From Devosia subaequoris (GTDB taxonomy: Bacteria > Pseudomonadota > Alphaproteobacteria > Rhizobiales > Devosiaceae): 64,000 nucleotides of DNA. This document shows, one piece after another, positions 26,487 through 36,052 of this stretch. A model generated the notes under the pieces. It searched no databases, was not told where the DNA came from, and saw only the letters and a program-made list of their open reading frames with translations. Made by a program: the position numbers and the translations under genes. The DNA is taken from assembly GCF_014197055.1 (NCBI RefSeq), contig NZ_JACIEW010000006.1, positions 124,001 to 188,000 of the forward strand, written 5' to 3'. Each line of letters opens with the position of its first letter. Positions within the stretch are counted from its first letter, which is position 1.

Positions 26487-26567
26487 CGATCAATGGTTAA
26501 TGTTCGGCCGCCTTTTGCACCGACCAATCGCCCCACTCGACGCAATCGGCCCCGTGGCTTTGAAGGC

Positions 26568-27971
26568 CTAGTAGCGATACTCGCCCGACTTGAACGGACC
26601 CTCGACCGGCACGCCGATATAGTCGGCCTGGGTCTTGGTCAGCTTGGTGAGCTTGGCGCCGAGCTTGGCCAGATGCAATTCGGCGACCTTTTCGTCGAGA
26701 TGCTTGGGCAGCACGTGCACCTTCTTCTCGATCTTGCTGCCATTGGTCCAGAGTTCGATCTGGGCCAGGGTCTGGTTCGAGAAGGACGCGGACATGACAA
26801 AGCTGGGGTGACCGGTGGCATTGCCCAAATTCACCAGGCGTCCCTCGGACAACAGGATCAGGCGGTTGCCATTGGGCTGCTCGATCATGTCGACCTGCGG
26901 CTTCACATTGGTCCACTTGAAGTTGCGCAGACCCAGCACGTCGATCTCATTGTCGAAATGGCCTATATTACAGACAATGGCCATATCCTTGAGCTTGCGC
27001 ATGTCATCGACCATCAGCACGTCGCGATTGCCGGTTGCGGTGACGACGATGTCGGCGCGCGGGGCGGCTTCTGCGAGCGTTACAACCTCGAAGCCTTCCA
27101 TGGCGGCCTGCAGGGCACAGATCGGGTCGACTTCGGTGACCAGCACGCGGGCGCCGGCGCCGCGAAGGCTCTCGGCCGAGCCCTTGCCCACATCGCCATA
27201 GCCGCACACGATGGCGACCTTGCCGGCCAGCATCACGTCAGTGCCACGACGGATGGCGTCGACTAGCGATTCACGAGTGCCGTACTTGTTGTCGAATTTC
27301 GACTTGGTCACCGAGTCGTTGACGTTGATGGCCGGGAACGGCAGTTCGCCCTTGGCATGGAGCTGGTAGAGCCGCATCACGCCCGTGGTGGTCTCTTCCG
27401 AGACGCCCTGGATATTGTCGCGGATGGTGGAATAGAAATTGGGGTGCGTGGCCAGGCGCTTCCTGATGGTGGCGAAGAAAATTTCCTCTTCCTCATTGCC
27501 CGGCTTGTCGAGAATGGACGGATCGGCCTCGGCCTTGGCGCCGGTCAGAACCAGCATGGTGGCGTCGCCGCCATCGTCGAGAATGAGGTTGGGCGTGCCG
27601 CCATCGCCCCATTCCATCATGCGGTCGGTAAAGGCCCAATATTCTTCCAGGCTCTCGCCTTTATGGGCAAAAACCGGAATGCCGGCGGCGGCAATCGCCG
27701 CAGCAGCGTGATCCTGGGTCGAGAAAATGTTGCACGAGACCCAGCGCACATCAGCGCCCAGCGCCACCAGCGTTTCGATCAGTACCGCGGTCTGGATCGT
27801 CATGTGCAGTGAGCCGGCAATGCGCGCACCCTTCAGGGGCTGGGCTGCGGCATATTCCTCGCGAATGGCCATCAGGCCCGGCATTTCGATCTCGGCGATT
27901 GAGATTTCCTTGCGGCCGTAATCGGCCAGGGAAATGTCTCGGACCGCGTAGTCGGTCGGGCTCTTGCTCAT
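26568..27971 (-). CDS. ahcY: adenosylhomocysteinase
   Basis: The 467-residue enzyme hydrolyses S-adenosylhomocysteine to adenosine and homocysteine with bound NAD, closing the methylation cycle. Visible motifs: [30 protein letters not shown], the NAD-binding [15 protein letters not shown], and the C-terminal [14 protein letters not shown]. The insert around residues 150-190 is typical of the long bacterial form. The promoter side holds a hairpin at 28003-28022 and a near-palindrome at 28042-28061 that may bind a methionine-cycle regulator. A bidirectional terminator follows. Confidence 0.98.
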   Translation of the reverse strand: MSKSPTDYAVRDISLADYGRKEISIAEIEMPGLMAIREEYAAAQPLKGARIAGSLHMTIQTAVLIETLVALGADVRWVSCNIFSTQDHAAAAIAAAGIPVFAHKGESLEEYWAFTDRMMEWGDGGTPNLILDDGGDATMLVLTGAKAEADPSILDKPGNEEEEIFFATIRKRLATHPNFYSTIRDNIQGVSEETTTGVMRLYQLHAKGELPFPAINVNDSVTKSKFDNKYGTRESLVDAIRRGTDVMLAGKVAIVCGYGDVGKGSAESLRGAGARVLVTEVDPICALQAAMEGFEVVTLAEAAPRADIVVTATGNRDVLMVDDMRKLKDMAIVCNIGHFDNEIDVLGLRNFKWTNVKPQVDMIEQPNGNRLILLSEGRLVNLGNATGHPSFVMSASFSNQTLAQIELWTNGSKIEKKVHVLPKHLDEKVAELHLAKLGAKLTKLTKTQADYIGVPVEGPFKSGEYRY

Positions 27972-28041
27972 GGGTCGGCTCCAGAATGGATCAATGTCTT
28001 GCCCCTCCTATACGGGAGGGGGTGTTACCGATCAATGACGG

Positions 28042-28061
28042 ACATAAAGATTTGTTTATAT
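28042..28061. promoter_or_regulatory. near-palindrome upstream of ahcY, possible SahR-type site
   Basis: ACATAAAGATTTGTTTATAT is an imperfect palindrome (arms ATAAA/TTTAT) about 70 bases upstream of the ahcY start. From memory it resembles the ArsR-family SahR operator of alphaproteobacteria (near ATAAAGATATCTTTAT). The assignment is tentative. A CCCCTCC/GGAGGGG hairpin lies between it and the start codon. Confidence 0.45.
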
Positions 28062-28066
28062 CTCAA

Positions 28067-28594
28067 TCACCGCGTCACCCTGATCCGCCCCCGTCTGCGC
28101 CGGAAGGGCATCGCGACGAGACGCGCCAGCCCTGACAGGACGAGATAGCCCAGGATGAAACCACCGCCGGCATAAAGCACGCCTTCCATGGTGACGGGGA
28201 TGGCGGGCTTGAAGTTTTCCAGCGTGCGGCGGCCGATATCGGTGTCGAGATAGGCCGGCAGGGATTGCAACCGCTCGACCGGCCCCGCGCCCTCGATGCG
28301 GGTCAGCGTGCCGGACAGCATGTCGTAGCGCTCGAAGGTGGCCGTCATCGAATTGCCCCGGCCGGCCAGGAAGTCGTCATTGGAGGCGTTGTAGCGCGCC
28401 AGCGCCGCCTGCCGATCCAACCCGCCGGCCTCCGCAGCGCGATCAAATTCCTCGGTGATGACCCGAAGCTCATCCACTGCGCCGCCGAGCCGCTGGGTGT
28501 ATTGCTGGGCAAATTCGGGGAACTGGCTGAGCGTGGTGGCCAGCGCCAGGCCGCCAATACCGGCGATCAATCGTCGCAACAAACCGGCCTCCAC
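28067..28594 (-). CDS. DUF2937 family membrane protein
   Basis: The 175-residue product has an N-terminal hydrophobic segment (LLRRLIAGIGGLALATTL), a soluble central region beginning QFPEFAQQYTQRLGGAVDEL, and a C-terminal membrane segment (VLYAGGGFILGYLVLSGLARL) followed by a basic tail RRRRGRIRVTR. This arrangement matches DUF2937. The function is unknown. It lies upstream of ahcY on the same strand, and the ahcY promoter elements sit between them. Confidence 0.8.
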   Translation of the reverse strand: MEAGLLRRLIAGIGGLALATTLSQFPEFAQQYTQRLGGAVDELRVITEEFDRAAEAGGLDRQAALARYNASNDDFLAGRGNSMTATFERYDMLSGTLTRIEGAGPVERLQSLPAYLDTDIGRRTLENFKPAIPVTMEGVLYAGGGFILGYLVLSGLARLVAMPFRRRRGRIRVTR

Positions 28595-28638
28595 CAGGTG
28601 TGTACGGTTATTCTACCTAAACAAGCGGCAGGGAAAAG

Positions 28639-29175
28639 TCAGGGGTTCCAGCTCTGCGCTCGTGCCGGTCCGCCGTCTTGGGCAACCACAGCATCAATAA
28701 ACGCAGTTTTGTGCTGGGAATAGGCCTGCCGGTCCTCGGCAAATCTGACCGCCAGATCTTGCTTCAGCGCGGAGTACGCCGCACGGCATTCCGGGTCGCG
28801 GCGCAGTCTGTCGCGGAACAACAGATGTCGGGCCACCTCGACCTCGTTCGCGTGTATGTGCAGTTGATGGGTGCGCGCGCCAGAGACCGGATCAAGTTTC
28901 ATCAGAAAGATACGGTCTGGCATGGGAAAATCATCGCGATGCACATAACCAGCGCCCACAAGTGCCGGGACGGCCATCTGACCGGCGTCCAGATTGTTGA
29001 CCAGCGCAATGATGTCGATGATCGGTTTGGCGGCCAGCCCAGGCACAGCAGTCGACCCCATGTGCTCGATGAGCTCTGGGGCTTGCTGGAAGCAGGCTAG
29101 GATCCGCTCGCGTTCACGCAGGAAATGGGAGCTCCATTCGGGATCAGCGTCAACAAGCGCGATCCGCTCGTTCAC
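28639..29175 (-). CDS. GrpB/UPF0157 family protein (nucleotidyltransferase fold)
   Basis: The 178-residue protein shows the family pattern EHMGSTAVPGLAAKPIIDI (about 37-55), where the GS and the Asp in IIDI recall the nucleotidyltransferase active site, and later HQLHIH. Substrate and role are not established. Its ATG overlaps the stop of ptsH (ATGA), so it is co-translated with the PTS genes. Its insertion between ptsH and ahcY is not part of the core arrangement I know from other Rhizobiales. Confidence 0.88.
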   Translation of the reverse strand: MNERIALVDADPEWSSHFLRERERILACFQQAPELIEHMGSTAVPGLAAKPIIDIIALVNNLDAGQMAVPALVGAGYVHRDDFPMPDRIFLMKLDPVSGARTHQLHIHANEVEVARHLLFRDRLRRDPECRAAYSALKQDLAVRFAEDRQAYSQHKTAFIDAVVAQDGGPARAQSWNP

Positions 29176-29471
29176 GCCTCGGCCCCGTCCACATCCTCGT
29201 CAAAGCCGTTATTGACCAGCTCGACAATGGCCTCAAGGGCTTCGCGGGCCTGTTTGCCGCTGGCCTGTACCAGAATGGTCGAACCGGGACCGGCACCGAG
29301 CATCATCAGGCCCATGATAGAGTTGCCGGCGACCGAGGTGCCGTCCTTGACCACGGCAATAGTGGCATCGAAGCATTCCGCAGTCCGCACGAAGCGCGCC
29401 GAGGCCCGGGCATGCAGCCCCTTGGTATTGACGATGGTCAATTGCTGGGCGACCGCCCTGTCGGCATCCAT
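29172..29471 (-). CDS. ptsH: phosphocarrier protein HPr
   Basis: The 99-residue protein has the phosphorylation site H20 in NTKGLHARASARFV and the regulatory serine S51 in GNSIMGLMML. EI-type enzymes phosphorylate the His, and HPr kinase phosphorylates the Ser. With EIIA-Man and hprK next to it and no sugar permease, this is the regulatory PTS phosphorelay typical of alphaproteobacteria. I chose the ATG at 29471 because the longer frame overlaps the EIIA gene. Its start lies 4 bases after the EIIA stop. Confidence 0.95.
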   Translation of the reverse strand: MDADRAVAQQLTIVNTKGLHARASARFVRTAECFDATIAVVKDGTSVAGNSIMGLMMLGAGPGSTILVQASGKQAREALEAIVELVNNGFDEDVDGAEA

Positions 29472-29475
29472 CAGC

Positions 29476-29874
29476 TCAGCTACCCAGGATGGTATTGGCG
29501 ACGGTGATATATTTCTTGCCCGCTTCCTGGGCCATGGCAACGGCCTCTTCCATGGTCATTTCGCCGCGAATGCGACCGAGCTTGACCAGCATGGGCAGGT
29601 TGACCCCGGCAATCACTTCCACCTTGTGGTTCTGCATCACCGAAATGGCGAGATTGGAGGGGGTGCCGCCGAACATGTCGGTGAGGATGATGACGCCATT
29701 GCCGGTATCGGCCCGGCCAAGTGCGGCCAGGATGTCGTCGCGTCGGCTTTCGGCATTGTCTTCAGGGCCAATGGCGATGGTCTCCACATATTCCTGCGGG
29801 CCGACCACGTGCTCCATGGCCAGCTTAAACTCATCGGCCAGCGCCCCATGGGTCACCAGAACCAATCCAATCAT
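29476..29874 (-). CDS. PTS EIIA component, mannose family (regulatory)
   Basis: The 132-residue cytosolic protein matches EIIA-Man: active-site H9 in LVLVTHGALADEF, then IILTDMFGGTPSNLAI and VNLPMLVKL. It takes phosphate from HPr. No EIIB/EIIC partner is present, so the role is regulatory, for example towards ChvG-type sensors as proposed in related bacteria. The second of two close ATGs (29874) has GGGGA at proper spacing; the first, at 29880, touches it. Confidence 0.93.
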   Translation of the reverse strand: MIGLVLVTHGALADEFKLAMEHVVGPQEYVETIAIGPEDNAESRRDDILAALGRADTGNGVIILTDMFGGTPSNLAISVMQNHKVEVIAGVNLPMLVKLGRIRGEMTMEEAVAMAQEAGKKYITVANTILGS

Positions 29875-30010
29875 GCACATTCCCCAAACGGCTGCCGCAG
29901 AACGTCACCGCGACAGCTCTTGAGCCCCCCATTTACCGGGATGCCTGGTGCCACCCCGCAAACGGGGCACAGTCTTGTCCCCATCCCAAACGGTTGCAAG
30001 GGATAATTTG

Positions 30011-30478
30011 TCACGGTGCGGCTTGTTGAACAGCTTGTGCGGCCGCCTCGGCCACCAGCAGTATCTGATGGCCCAAACTAACCACGCCACCATGGGGAAC
30101 CGGCGCGCGCGGCAGGGTATGGCCGAACATCTCGGTCTGAAGATCCTCCTCCTCGACCATGCGCGTCAGTTCGGGCACCAGATCAATCACCAGATGCAAT
30201 TGCGCCCATTCGCGGTGCGGGCGCGAAACAATGCCCCGGCCGCGCAATTCGATCAGACCCGCCAGTCGCGGCGGCGCCAGCATGACGAGGTGGGTGCCTT
30301 CATCGGCAATGTCGACGCGGTCATCGGCGACCAGAAAAGCGGGTTGCCCGCGCCCCTCCCAGCGGTCGAGCAGTGCCATGGACAGCACCGATTTGCCGGC
30401 GCCGGACGGCCCGCGCAGCAAAACGCCCAATTCCCCCAGGACGAGACCGGTCCCATGCACGTTGACTGGCTTGTTCAT
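30011..30478 (-). CDS. hprK: HPr kinase/phosphorylase, short alphaproteobacterial form
   Basis: The 155-residue protein corresponds to the C-terminal catalytic domain only. Walker A GPSGAGKS lies at 23-30, the DDRVDI segment follows, and the HPrK signature IELRGRGIVS comes next. The N-terminal domain of Firmicute HprK is missing, as is usual in alphaproteobacteria. It phosphorylates the Ser of HPr. The gene lies 10 bases downstream of chvG, so it is the third gene of a chvI-chvG-hprK unit. The 132-base gap to the EIIA gene contains a GTGCC/GGCAC-type hairpin near 29946-29970. Confidence 0.93.
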   Translation of the reverse strand: MNKPVNVHGTGLVLGELGVLLRGPSGAGKSVLSMALLDRWEGRGQPAFLVADDRVDIADEGTHLVMLAPPRLAGLIELRGRGIVSRPHREWAQLHLVIDLVPELTRMVEEEDLQTEMFGHTLPRAPVPHGGVVSLGHQILLVAEAAAQAVQQAAP

Positions 30479-30488
30479 GGCCAAGAGT

Positions 30489-32276
30489 CTATTTGCGGGC
30501 CCGCGGCAGCACAATTGTAAAAATCGCGCCGGAGCGATCGGTGCGGTTTTCGGCGCGAATGCTCCCCTTGTGGGCCTCGATGATCTGCTTGGAAATGGAC
30601 AGGCCCAGGCCGGAATGATTGCCGAAGCTCTCGGTATCGGGCCGGTCAGTATAGAATCGCTGGAAGATGCGGGTGACATCGCCGGTAATGCCCGGCCCCT
30701 CATCAGTTATGCTGATCCTGATGGTCTCGCCCTCGGTCGAAATTGCCACTGTCACGACGCCGCCGGGCGGCGAAAAGGACACCGCATTGTCCACCAGATT
30801 GGCGAAGACCTGCGCGAGCCTGGTCTCATGGCCATTGACCAGGGTGGTGCCGCGCCCGGCGCGCTTGCCCATCACCACACCGACATTACGGCCCGCTGCC
30901 ACGTCCTTCTGGATCGCCACCATGGCCTCGGCGAGCTTTTCGACATCGACCCGTTCCGCGCTTTCCCGTGCCAGTTCGGCGTCGAGACGACTGGCACTGG
31001 AAATGTCGGTGATCAGGCGGTCGAGGCGCCGCACGTCATGCTGGATGATATAGGTCAGCCGCTCACGGTCTTCCGCCTTTTTGGCCAGGGGCAGGGTCTC
31101 GACCGCCGAACGGAGCGAGGTCAGTGGGTTCTTGAGCTCATGGGCAACATCAGCGGCAAAACGCTCGATGGCTTCGATGCGGTTATAGAGCGCGTCGGTC
31201 ATTCGCCGCAGCGCGTCGGACAGGTGCCCGATCTCGTCCGGCCGGTCGGTCAGGTCAGGAATCTCGGCGCGGGCATTGCCCGCCGTCTGCACCCGCTCGG
31301 CGGCAGCTGAAAGCCGGCGCATCGGGCCGGCGATGGTGCCCGCCATCAACAGCGACAATACGATCTGCACCCCGGCTGCAATGCCGGCAATGCGCAGAAT
31401 GCTGCTGCGTTCCTGGGTGACGACCGAGTCGATATCGCCCGGCTCGGTGGAGAGAAGGATGGCCCCGACAATGGCGCGCAGGCGCTGCACCGGCACGGCC
31501 ACCGAAACCACGAGCTGGTTCTGCGCGTCGACCCGCACGAAATCGGCCGGAGCACCGTTGAGCGCCGAAGCGACCTCGGGATAGCGGATGCCTTCGTCGG
31601 CCTGATATTCCTGATAGGTCGGATAATTGCCCCCTGGCGACCAGGAAATCAGCGCATTCCACCAATCCATGAGGAAGAAGCTGCCGGAACCGGAGGTGTC
31701 GGTGGCCTGCCGCAGTATCTCGCCGCGCGCATAGATGTTCTCACTGTCGAGAATAAGCAGGCCCTGCCCATCATAGATGCGGGCGCGGGTCCGGGTGGGG
31801 GTGATCAGATTGCGCAATAGCGGCGCAACCCGCTCGGGATTGATCGGAAATTCCAGGGTCGGATCGAAGTAGGAGAAAGGCGAAATATTGCCCGCCTGCG
31901 CATCGAGCAGACGATCGGGGTCAATCGAGATAATGTCGCTGTCGACCGTGGCCGAGGCGGCAATGGCGGCCGAAATGATTTCGCCCTGCACCCGGAGCGA
32001 TTGCACCCGAGCATCGATCAGGCCCGCGCGCCACTGGTTGAGATAGAGGATGCCCACCACCAGCACCAGAAGTCCGGCCATGTTGAGCACGACGATGCGC
32101 CGGGTGAGGCTGGAAAAAATGGTGAAGTCAACAAAGCGGCGAACCGCGTCCATCAGTTTGAACAGCGGCAAGAGCAGAACGCGCCATCTCCGCCGGCCGG
32201 AACGCTGTGCGCTCTCGTCCGAAGCGGAGCCCTGAGCGGACCCCGTTTCGCCAGCATGCGGATCGAGCGTGGCCAC
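30489..32276 (-). CDS. chvG: ChvG/ExoS-type sensor histidine kinase
   Basis: The 595-residue inner-membrane kinase has a basic cytoplasmic N-terminus, a membrane segment at about 60-80, a periplasmic sensor region (about 83-290), a second segment (about 293-315), a HAMP domain, HisKA with H379 in FAADVAHELKNPLTS, and HATPase motifs NLVDNAVSFSPPGG and HSGLGLSIS. ChvG with ChvI controls envelope, exopolysaccharide and acid responses in Rhizobiales, held in check in the periplasm by ExoR in several species. The gene follows chvI by 8 bases. Confidence 0.95.
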   Translation of the reverse strand: MATLDPHAGETGSAQGSASDESAQRSGRRRWRVLLLPLFKLMDAVRRFVDFTIFSSLTRRIVVLNMAGLLVLVVGILYLNQWRAGLIDARVQSLRVQGEIISAAIAASATVDSDIISIDPDRLLDAQAGNISPFSYFDPTLEFPINPERVAPLLRNLITPTRTRARIYDGQGLLILDSENIYARGEILRQATDTSGSGSFFLMDWWNALISWSPGGNYPTYQEYQADEGIRYPEVASALNGAPADFVRVDAQNQLVVSVAVPVQRLRAIVGAILLSTEPGDIDSVVTQERSSILRIAGIAAGVQIVLSLLMAGTIAGPMRRLSAAAERVQTAGNARAEIPDLTDRPDEIGHLSDALRRMTDALYNRIEAIERFAADVAHELKNPLTSLRSAVETLPLAKKAEDRERLTYIIQHDVRRLDRLITDISSASRLDAELARESAERVDVEKLAEAMVAIQKDVAAGRNVGVVMGKRAGRGTTLVNGHETRLAQVFANLVDNAVSFSPPGGVVTVAISTEGETIRISITDEGPGITGDVTRIFQRFYTDRPDTESFGNHSGLGLSISKQIIEAHKGSIRAENRTDRSGAIFTIVLPRARK

Positions 32277-32284
32277 GAAGGTCC

Positions 32285-33001
32285 TTACTGCTCCTTGAAG
32301 CGATAACCGACGCCATAGAGCGTTTCGATCATCTCGAAGTCGTCATCGGTCGCCTTGAACTTCTTGCGCAGGCGCTTGATGTGGCTGTCGATGGTCCGGT
32401 CATCGACATAGACCTGATCGTCATAGGCGGCATCCATCAGTGCATTGCGCGACTTGACGACACCCGGCCGCAGCGCCAGGGCCTGCAGGATCAGGAATTC
32501 GGTTACCGTCAGGGTTACGCGCTGGCCCTTCCAGGTGCAGGTATGGCGTTCTTCGTCCATCACCAGCGCGCCGCGCTCGATCAGGGCCTTGCTGGGCGAG
32601 GCTTCAGCGCCACTCGCGCCGGTTGCAGAAGGATCGCGCGGCGCCGAGCGGCGCAGAATGGCCTTGACGCGTTCGACCAGCAGACGCTGGCTGAAGGGCT
32701 TGGTGATGAAGTCGTCGGCGCCCATCTTGAGACCGAACAGCTCGTCGATCTCCTCGTCCTTGGAGGTGAGAAAGATCACCGGCACATCGGATTTCTGTCG
32801 CAGACGGCGAAGCAGTTCCATGCCATCCATGCGCGGCATCTTGATGTCGAGAATGGCAAGGTCAGGCTTGTCGGTGGTCAACCCCTCCAAGCCCGAAGCG
32901 CCGTCGGTATAAGTGGCGACCTGATACCCCTCCGCTTCCAGGGTCAGGGACACGGAGGTGAGGATATTGCGATCATCGTCCACCAGGGCGATCTTTGGCA
33001 T
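32285..33001 (-). CDS. chvI: ChvI-type OmpR-family response regulator
   Basis: The 238-residue regulator has a receiver with acidic pocket VDDD (7-10), phospho-acceptor D52 in [13 protein letters not shown], and the Lys in ITKPFSQ, then a winged-helix DNA-binding domain (about 130-238; [34 protein letters not shown]). I used [10 protein letters not shown] at 33001, with an AAAGG element upstream. It is transcribed with chvG and hprK and diverges from pckA over a 262-base region. Confidence 0.95.
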   Translation of the reverse strand: MPKIALVDDDRNILTSVSLTLEAEGYQVATYTDGASGLEGLTTDKPDLAILDIKMPRMDGMELLRRLRQKSDVPVIFLTSKDEEIDELFGLKMGADDFITKPFSQRLLVERVKAILRRSAPRDPSATGASGAEASPSKALIERGALVMDEERHTCTWKGQRVTLTVTEFLILQALALRPGVVKSRNALMDAAYDDQVYVDDRTIDSHIKRLRKKFKATDDDFEMIETLYGVGYRFKEQ

Positions 33002-33263
33002 AGGCTGCCTTTCTTCTCGTGACGCAGGCTCTGAGTGCAGCACCATCCATTGCCGGACAGGCGGCTTGAGCGACTTTGCAGGCGACAATTACGTACTAAA
33101 TAAGGCGCGCGCCCGCATTGCGCCAGTCTAGCCTGCATGTTTCAGCATCATCCAACTTCCGTCGTACGACCGATTTCGGGATGTTGGCCGCCGGGCCACC
33201 GCCCTATTTTGAACTCCAGACGCCGCCAGACGCATCGGGCGGCCGCGTGGAGAGTAAGACAAT

Positions 33264-34856
33264 ATGCCCGGCTTCGATCACCCCCACCTGCGGACCAGCT
33301 TGGCCGCAACGGCAAGTGCACTCAGTGACAACGCCATAGCCCCGGCGCTGGTTGCCGCGGCCATTGGGCAAGGCGGTGCGCGTCTGACCAGAGACGGCGC
33401 GCTGGTCGTGGAGACCGGCGCTTTTACCGGCCGCTCGCCCAAGGACAAGTTCATAGTGCGCGACCGCCTGACCCAGGATCGCGTCTGGTGGGACAATTCG
33501 GGCGCCATCACCCCCGAGCAGTTCGATAAACTGCTGGGCGATATTACCGCGCATCTGGCCGGGCAGGCCCTGTGGCGCCAGGATCTGTTGGCGGGGGCCG
33601 ACCCCGCGCACCAATATGATGTGACCGTTCTAACGCCCAGCGCATGGCATGCGCTGTTCATCCGCAATCTGCTGATCCGGCGGGACGAGGAGATTGCCCG
33701 GGCGGACGACGCGGTCCCTGTGACCATCATCCACGCGCCCCTGTTTCGGGCCGACCCGGCCCGCCATGGGTGCCGCAGCGAAACGGTGATCGCGCTCGAC
33801 ATGAGCCGCAACATCGTGCTGATCGCGGGGACCCGCTATGCCGGCGAGATCAAGAAAAGCGTGTTCTCGCTGTTCAATTTCCATGCTCCCGAACAGGGCG
33901 TCTTGCCCATGCATTGCTCGGCCAATCTGGGGCCCGAAGGAGAAGCGGCGTTGTTCTTCGGCCTATCGGGCACCGGCAAGACCACCCTGTCCAACGACCC
34001 GAAACGTCCGCTGATCGGCGATGACGAGCATGGCTGGAGCGACAATGGCGTCTTCAACCTCGAAGGCGGGTGCTATGCCAAGACGGTCAATCTCTCGGCC
34101 AAGGCCGAGCCGGAGATCTTTGCGGCCACGCGCCGCTTCGGCACCGTGCTGGAGAATGTGGTGCTCGACGATGCCAACGCGCCTGTGTTCGAAGACGTCT
34201 CGCTGACCGAAAACACCCGCGCAGCCTATCCCATCGATGTATTGCCCTCGGTCGCCCGGGGCAGCGTGGGCGGCACGCCAAAAACCGTGGTGTTCCTTAC
34301 CGCCGATGCCTTCGGTGTCCTGCCGCCATTGGCACGGCTCTCGCCCGATCAGGCGGTTTATCACTTTCTTTCGGGCTATACTGCCAAGGTCGCGGGCACC
34401 GAGCGCGGCGTCACCGAACCGCAGGCGACCTTTTCGGCCTGTTTCGGCGCCCCCTTCATGCCGCTGCACCCCACCGTTTATGGTGAGATGCTGGCCGAAC
34501 GGCTTCGCAAGAGCGGCGCGCAAGCCTGGTTGCTCAATACCGGCTGGATTGGCGGCGCCTATGGGGTGGGCAAGCGCATCGACATTGCCTCCACCCGCCG
34601 CCTGCTGAGCGCGGCACTGGACGGGGAACTCGATCATGTCGAGATGCGGTTCGACCCGCTGTTCGGCTTCGAAGTGCCCATGAGCGTGCCGGGGGTGGAA
34701 GAGCACCTGCTTGATCCGCGCCAATGCTGGGCCGATGGCGATGCCTATGACGCCCAGGCCGCCAAGCTGGTCGCGCTGTTCCGGAAGAATTTCGAAAAGT
34801 TCGGCCCTGAGGCCAATGCGGATGCCGGGCCGAGGCTGCAAATGGCCGCCGAATAG
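33264..34856 (+). CDS. pckA: phosphoenolpyruvate carboxykinase (ATP)
   Basis: The 530-residue enzyme converts oxaloacetate and ATP to PEP, the entry step of gluconeogenesis. Seen motifs: TGRSPKDKF (substrate binding), MHCSANLG, the P-loop [11 protein letters not shown], the metal site DDEHGW, and TENTRAAYP. Length fits the ATP-dependent family. It is divergent from chvI, a conserved arrangement in Rhizobiales that suggests joint control of gluconeogenesis and envelope signalling. A strong terminator follows 16 bases after the stop. Confidence 0.98.
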   Translation: MPGFDHPHLRTSLAATASALSDNAIAPALVAAAIGQGGARLTRDGALVVETGAFTGRSPKDKFIVRDRLTQDRVWWDNSGAITPEQFDKLLGDITAHLAGQALWRQDLLAGADPAHQYDVTVLTPSAWHALFIRNLLIRRDEEIARADDAVPVTIIHAPLFRADPARHGCRSETVIALDMSRNIVLIAGTRYAGEIKKSVFSLFNFHAPEQGVLPMHCSANLGPEGEAALFFGLSGTGKTTLSNDPKRPLIGDDEHGWSDNGVFNLEGGCYAKTVNLSAKAEPEIFAATRRFGTVLENVVLDDANAPVFEDVSLTENTRAAYPIDVLPSVARGSVGGTPKTVVFLTADAFGVLPPLARLSPDQAVYHFLSGYTAKVAGTERGVTEPQATFSACFGAPFMPLHPTVYGEMLAERLRKSGAQAWLLNTGWIGGAYGVGKRIDIASTRRLLSAALDGELDHVEMRFDPLFGFEVPMSVPGVEEHLLDPRQCWADGDAYDAQAAKLVALFRKNFEKFGPEANADAGPRLQMAAE

Positions 34857-34872
34857 GAGATTCCAAACAAGA

Positions 34873-34895
34873 AGGGCGCCGCTGGCGCCCTTTTT
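34873..34895 (+). terminator. intrinsic terminator after pckA
   Basis: The stem AGGGCGCC-GCT-GGCGCCCT runs directly into a T-tract. It lies 16 bases downstream of the pckA stop and 25 bases before the convergent hydrolase stop. Confidence 0.88.
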
Positions 34896-34919
34896 CATAC
34901 CCGTCCCGATGCGATCCGA

Positions 34920-35807
34920 TCAGGGGGCGTAAAAAATGTGGCTGTCGACCACCGCAACGCGGGCGAAGGTGTTGGCCCAGGAGGGATGTACCGCAGTGGT
35001 GTGATAGTAGAGCGTCGAGCCGGGCACGACGCCGATCTCCTCGCCCAGGGCGAACTCGGCATAGATCTTGTTGGCCAAGTCCATCGAGCGCGCCCAGGCG
35101 CGGCGTTCGCCCGGCGTGTCGTCGCGGCCATCACAGGCAAAGGTGAACTGGCAGCGATAGCGGCCCTTGTCAGCATTCTGATAAATGACGCCGCAGAGCG
35201 AGCCTGGAAATTTGGAGGAGCGGGCGCGATTGACGATGACATTGGCCACAGCTCTCTGGCCGGTTGCAGTCTCGCCACGGGCTTCGTGATAGATGGCCTG
35301 AGCCAGGCACTCGCGCTCCTTATTGGCATATTCGACGCGCTTGGCGGTCGGCTGATAGCCGTTCTGGATGTAGTCGGAGAGCAGATCGGCGGACACCGAG
35401 GGGGCCGAGCGCTGCATCGGCTCGGTAAAGCTGGCAATGGCCGAGAGCGCGGTGTTCCCGCCACCCAGCGAGCCACGACTGATATAACCCATCAGCAGGT
35501 CGTCGGTGAGGGCGGGCTGCGGTCCGCCCAGTGTCACATCGACCGAACGCAATTGCTGCTGGCGTTCGATGTAATTGGAGAGGAGGGCCGGCGTCAGCTT
35601 CTGCTGGCCCGGCGCCAGTGGCGTGGCCGTTGCGCCCAGCGCGGCCTGTTCACGCAGGGCGCTGATCTCTTCAGGCATGACCTGGGGGAAAATATCGGTC
35701 TCGGCATGGGCAGGCGATAGGGTGACGAACAGAACCAGTGCAGCAGCACCAATCGCCAACATGGGCGAAACGGCACGCGCTATTTTCTGTTGCCAGCCAA
35801 ACTGCAT
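34920..35807 (-). CDS. secreted cell wall hydrolase, SleB/CwlJ-type domain
   Basis: The 295-residue product starts with a signal peptide (hydrophobic 16-32, likely cleavage after SPAHA). Residues about 40-160 are a poorly conserved linker. The catalytic Hydrolase_2 domain (about 165-295) contains AQAIYHEARGE with the probable catalytic Glu, VANVIVNRARSSKFP and SLCGVIYQ. In non-sporulating alphaproteobacteria such enzymes remodel peptidoglycan. A perfect CtrA-type box lies about 158 bases upstream of the start, which suggests cell-cycle timed expression (inference). Confidence 0.92.
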   Translation of the reverse strand: MQFGWQQKIARAVSPMLAIGAAALVLFVTLSPAHAETDIFPQVMPEEISALREQAALGATATPLAPGQQKLTPALLSNYIERQQQLRSVDVTLGGPQPALTDDLLMGYISRGSLGGGNTALSAIASFTEPMQRSAPSVSADLLSDYIQNGYQPTAKRVEYANKERECLAQAIYHEARGETATGQRAVANVIVNRARSSKFPGSLCGVIYQNADKGRYRCQFTFACDGRDDTPGERRAWARSMDLANKIYAEFALGEEIGVVPGSTLYYHTTAVHPSWANTFARVAVVDSHIFYAP

Positions 35808-35964
35808 GCCCGGTCCTTACCCCTGGGCCTGTCCGGTCTTCCGGCAGGCCTTCTAGAATCCGGGACCATCAAAGGTCCCTGCACTTCCCGGGCGGCACAC
35901 TAGACAAGCTGGCCACGGGATGGAAGTCGAAATTTACGGCTGGTTAACCATAGCCATTAGCGAC

Positions 35965-35980
35965 TTAAGGCAGAGTTAAC
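35965..35980. promoter_or_regulatory. CtrA-type box TTAA-N7-TTAAC
   Basis: TTAA-GGCAGAG-TTAAC matches the full CtrA consensus TTAA-N7-TTAAC. It lies in the 301-base gap between the HAD gene and the cell wall hydrolase gene, about 158 bases upstream of the hydrolase start. A further GGTTAACCAT occurs at 35942-35951. Confidence 0.6.
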
Positions 35981-36052
35981 GCCCTCGGGACCCAAGGGAA
36001 ACCCCTGTTTTTTCGCAGTTTTTGCCGTGCTGAACGCGGCCTTACCCGATTG

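Noticed and set aside
27972-28066. SAH or SAM riboswitch in the ahcY leader
   Set aside because: Only one simple hairpin is present. I cannot find the conserved core of the known SAH or SAM-II riboswitches, and a protein operator explains the symmetry better.
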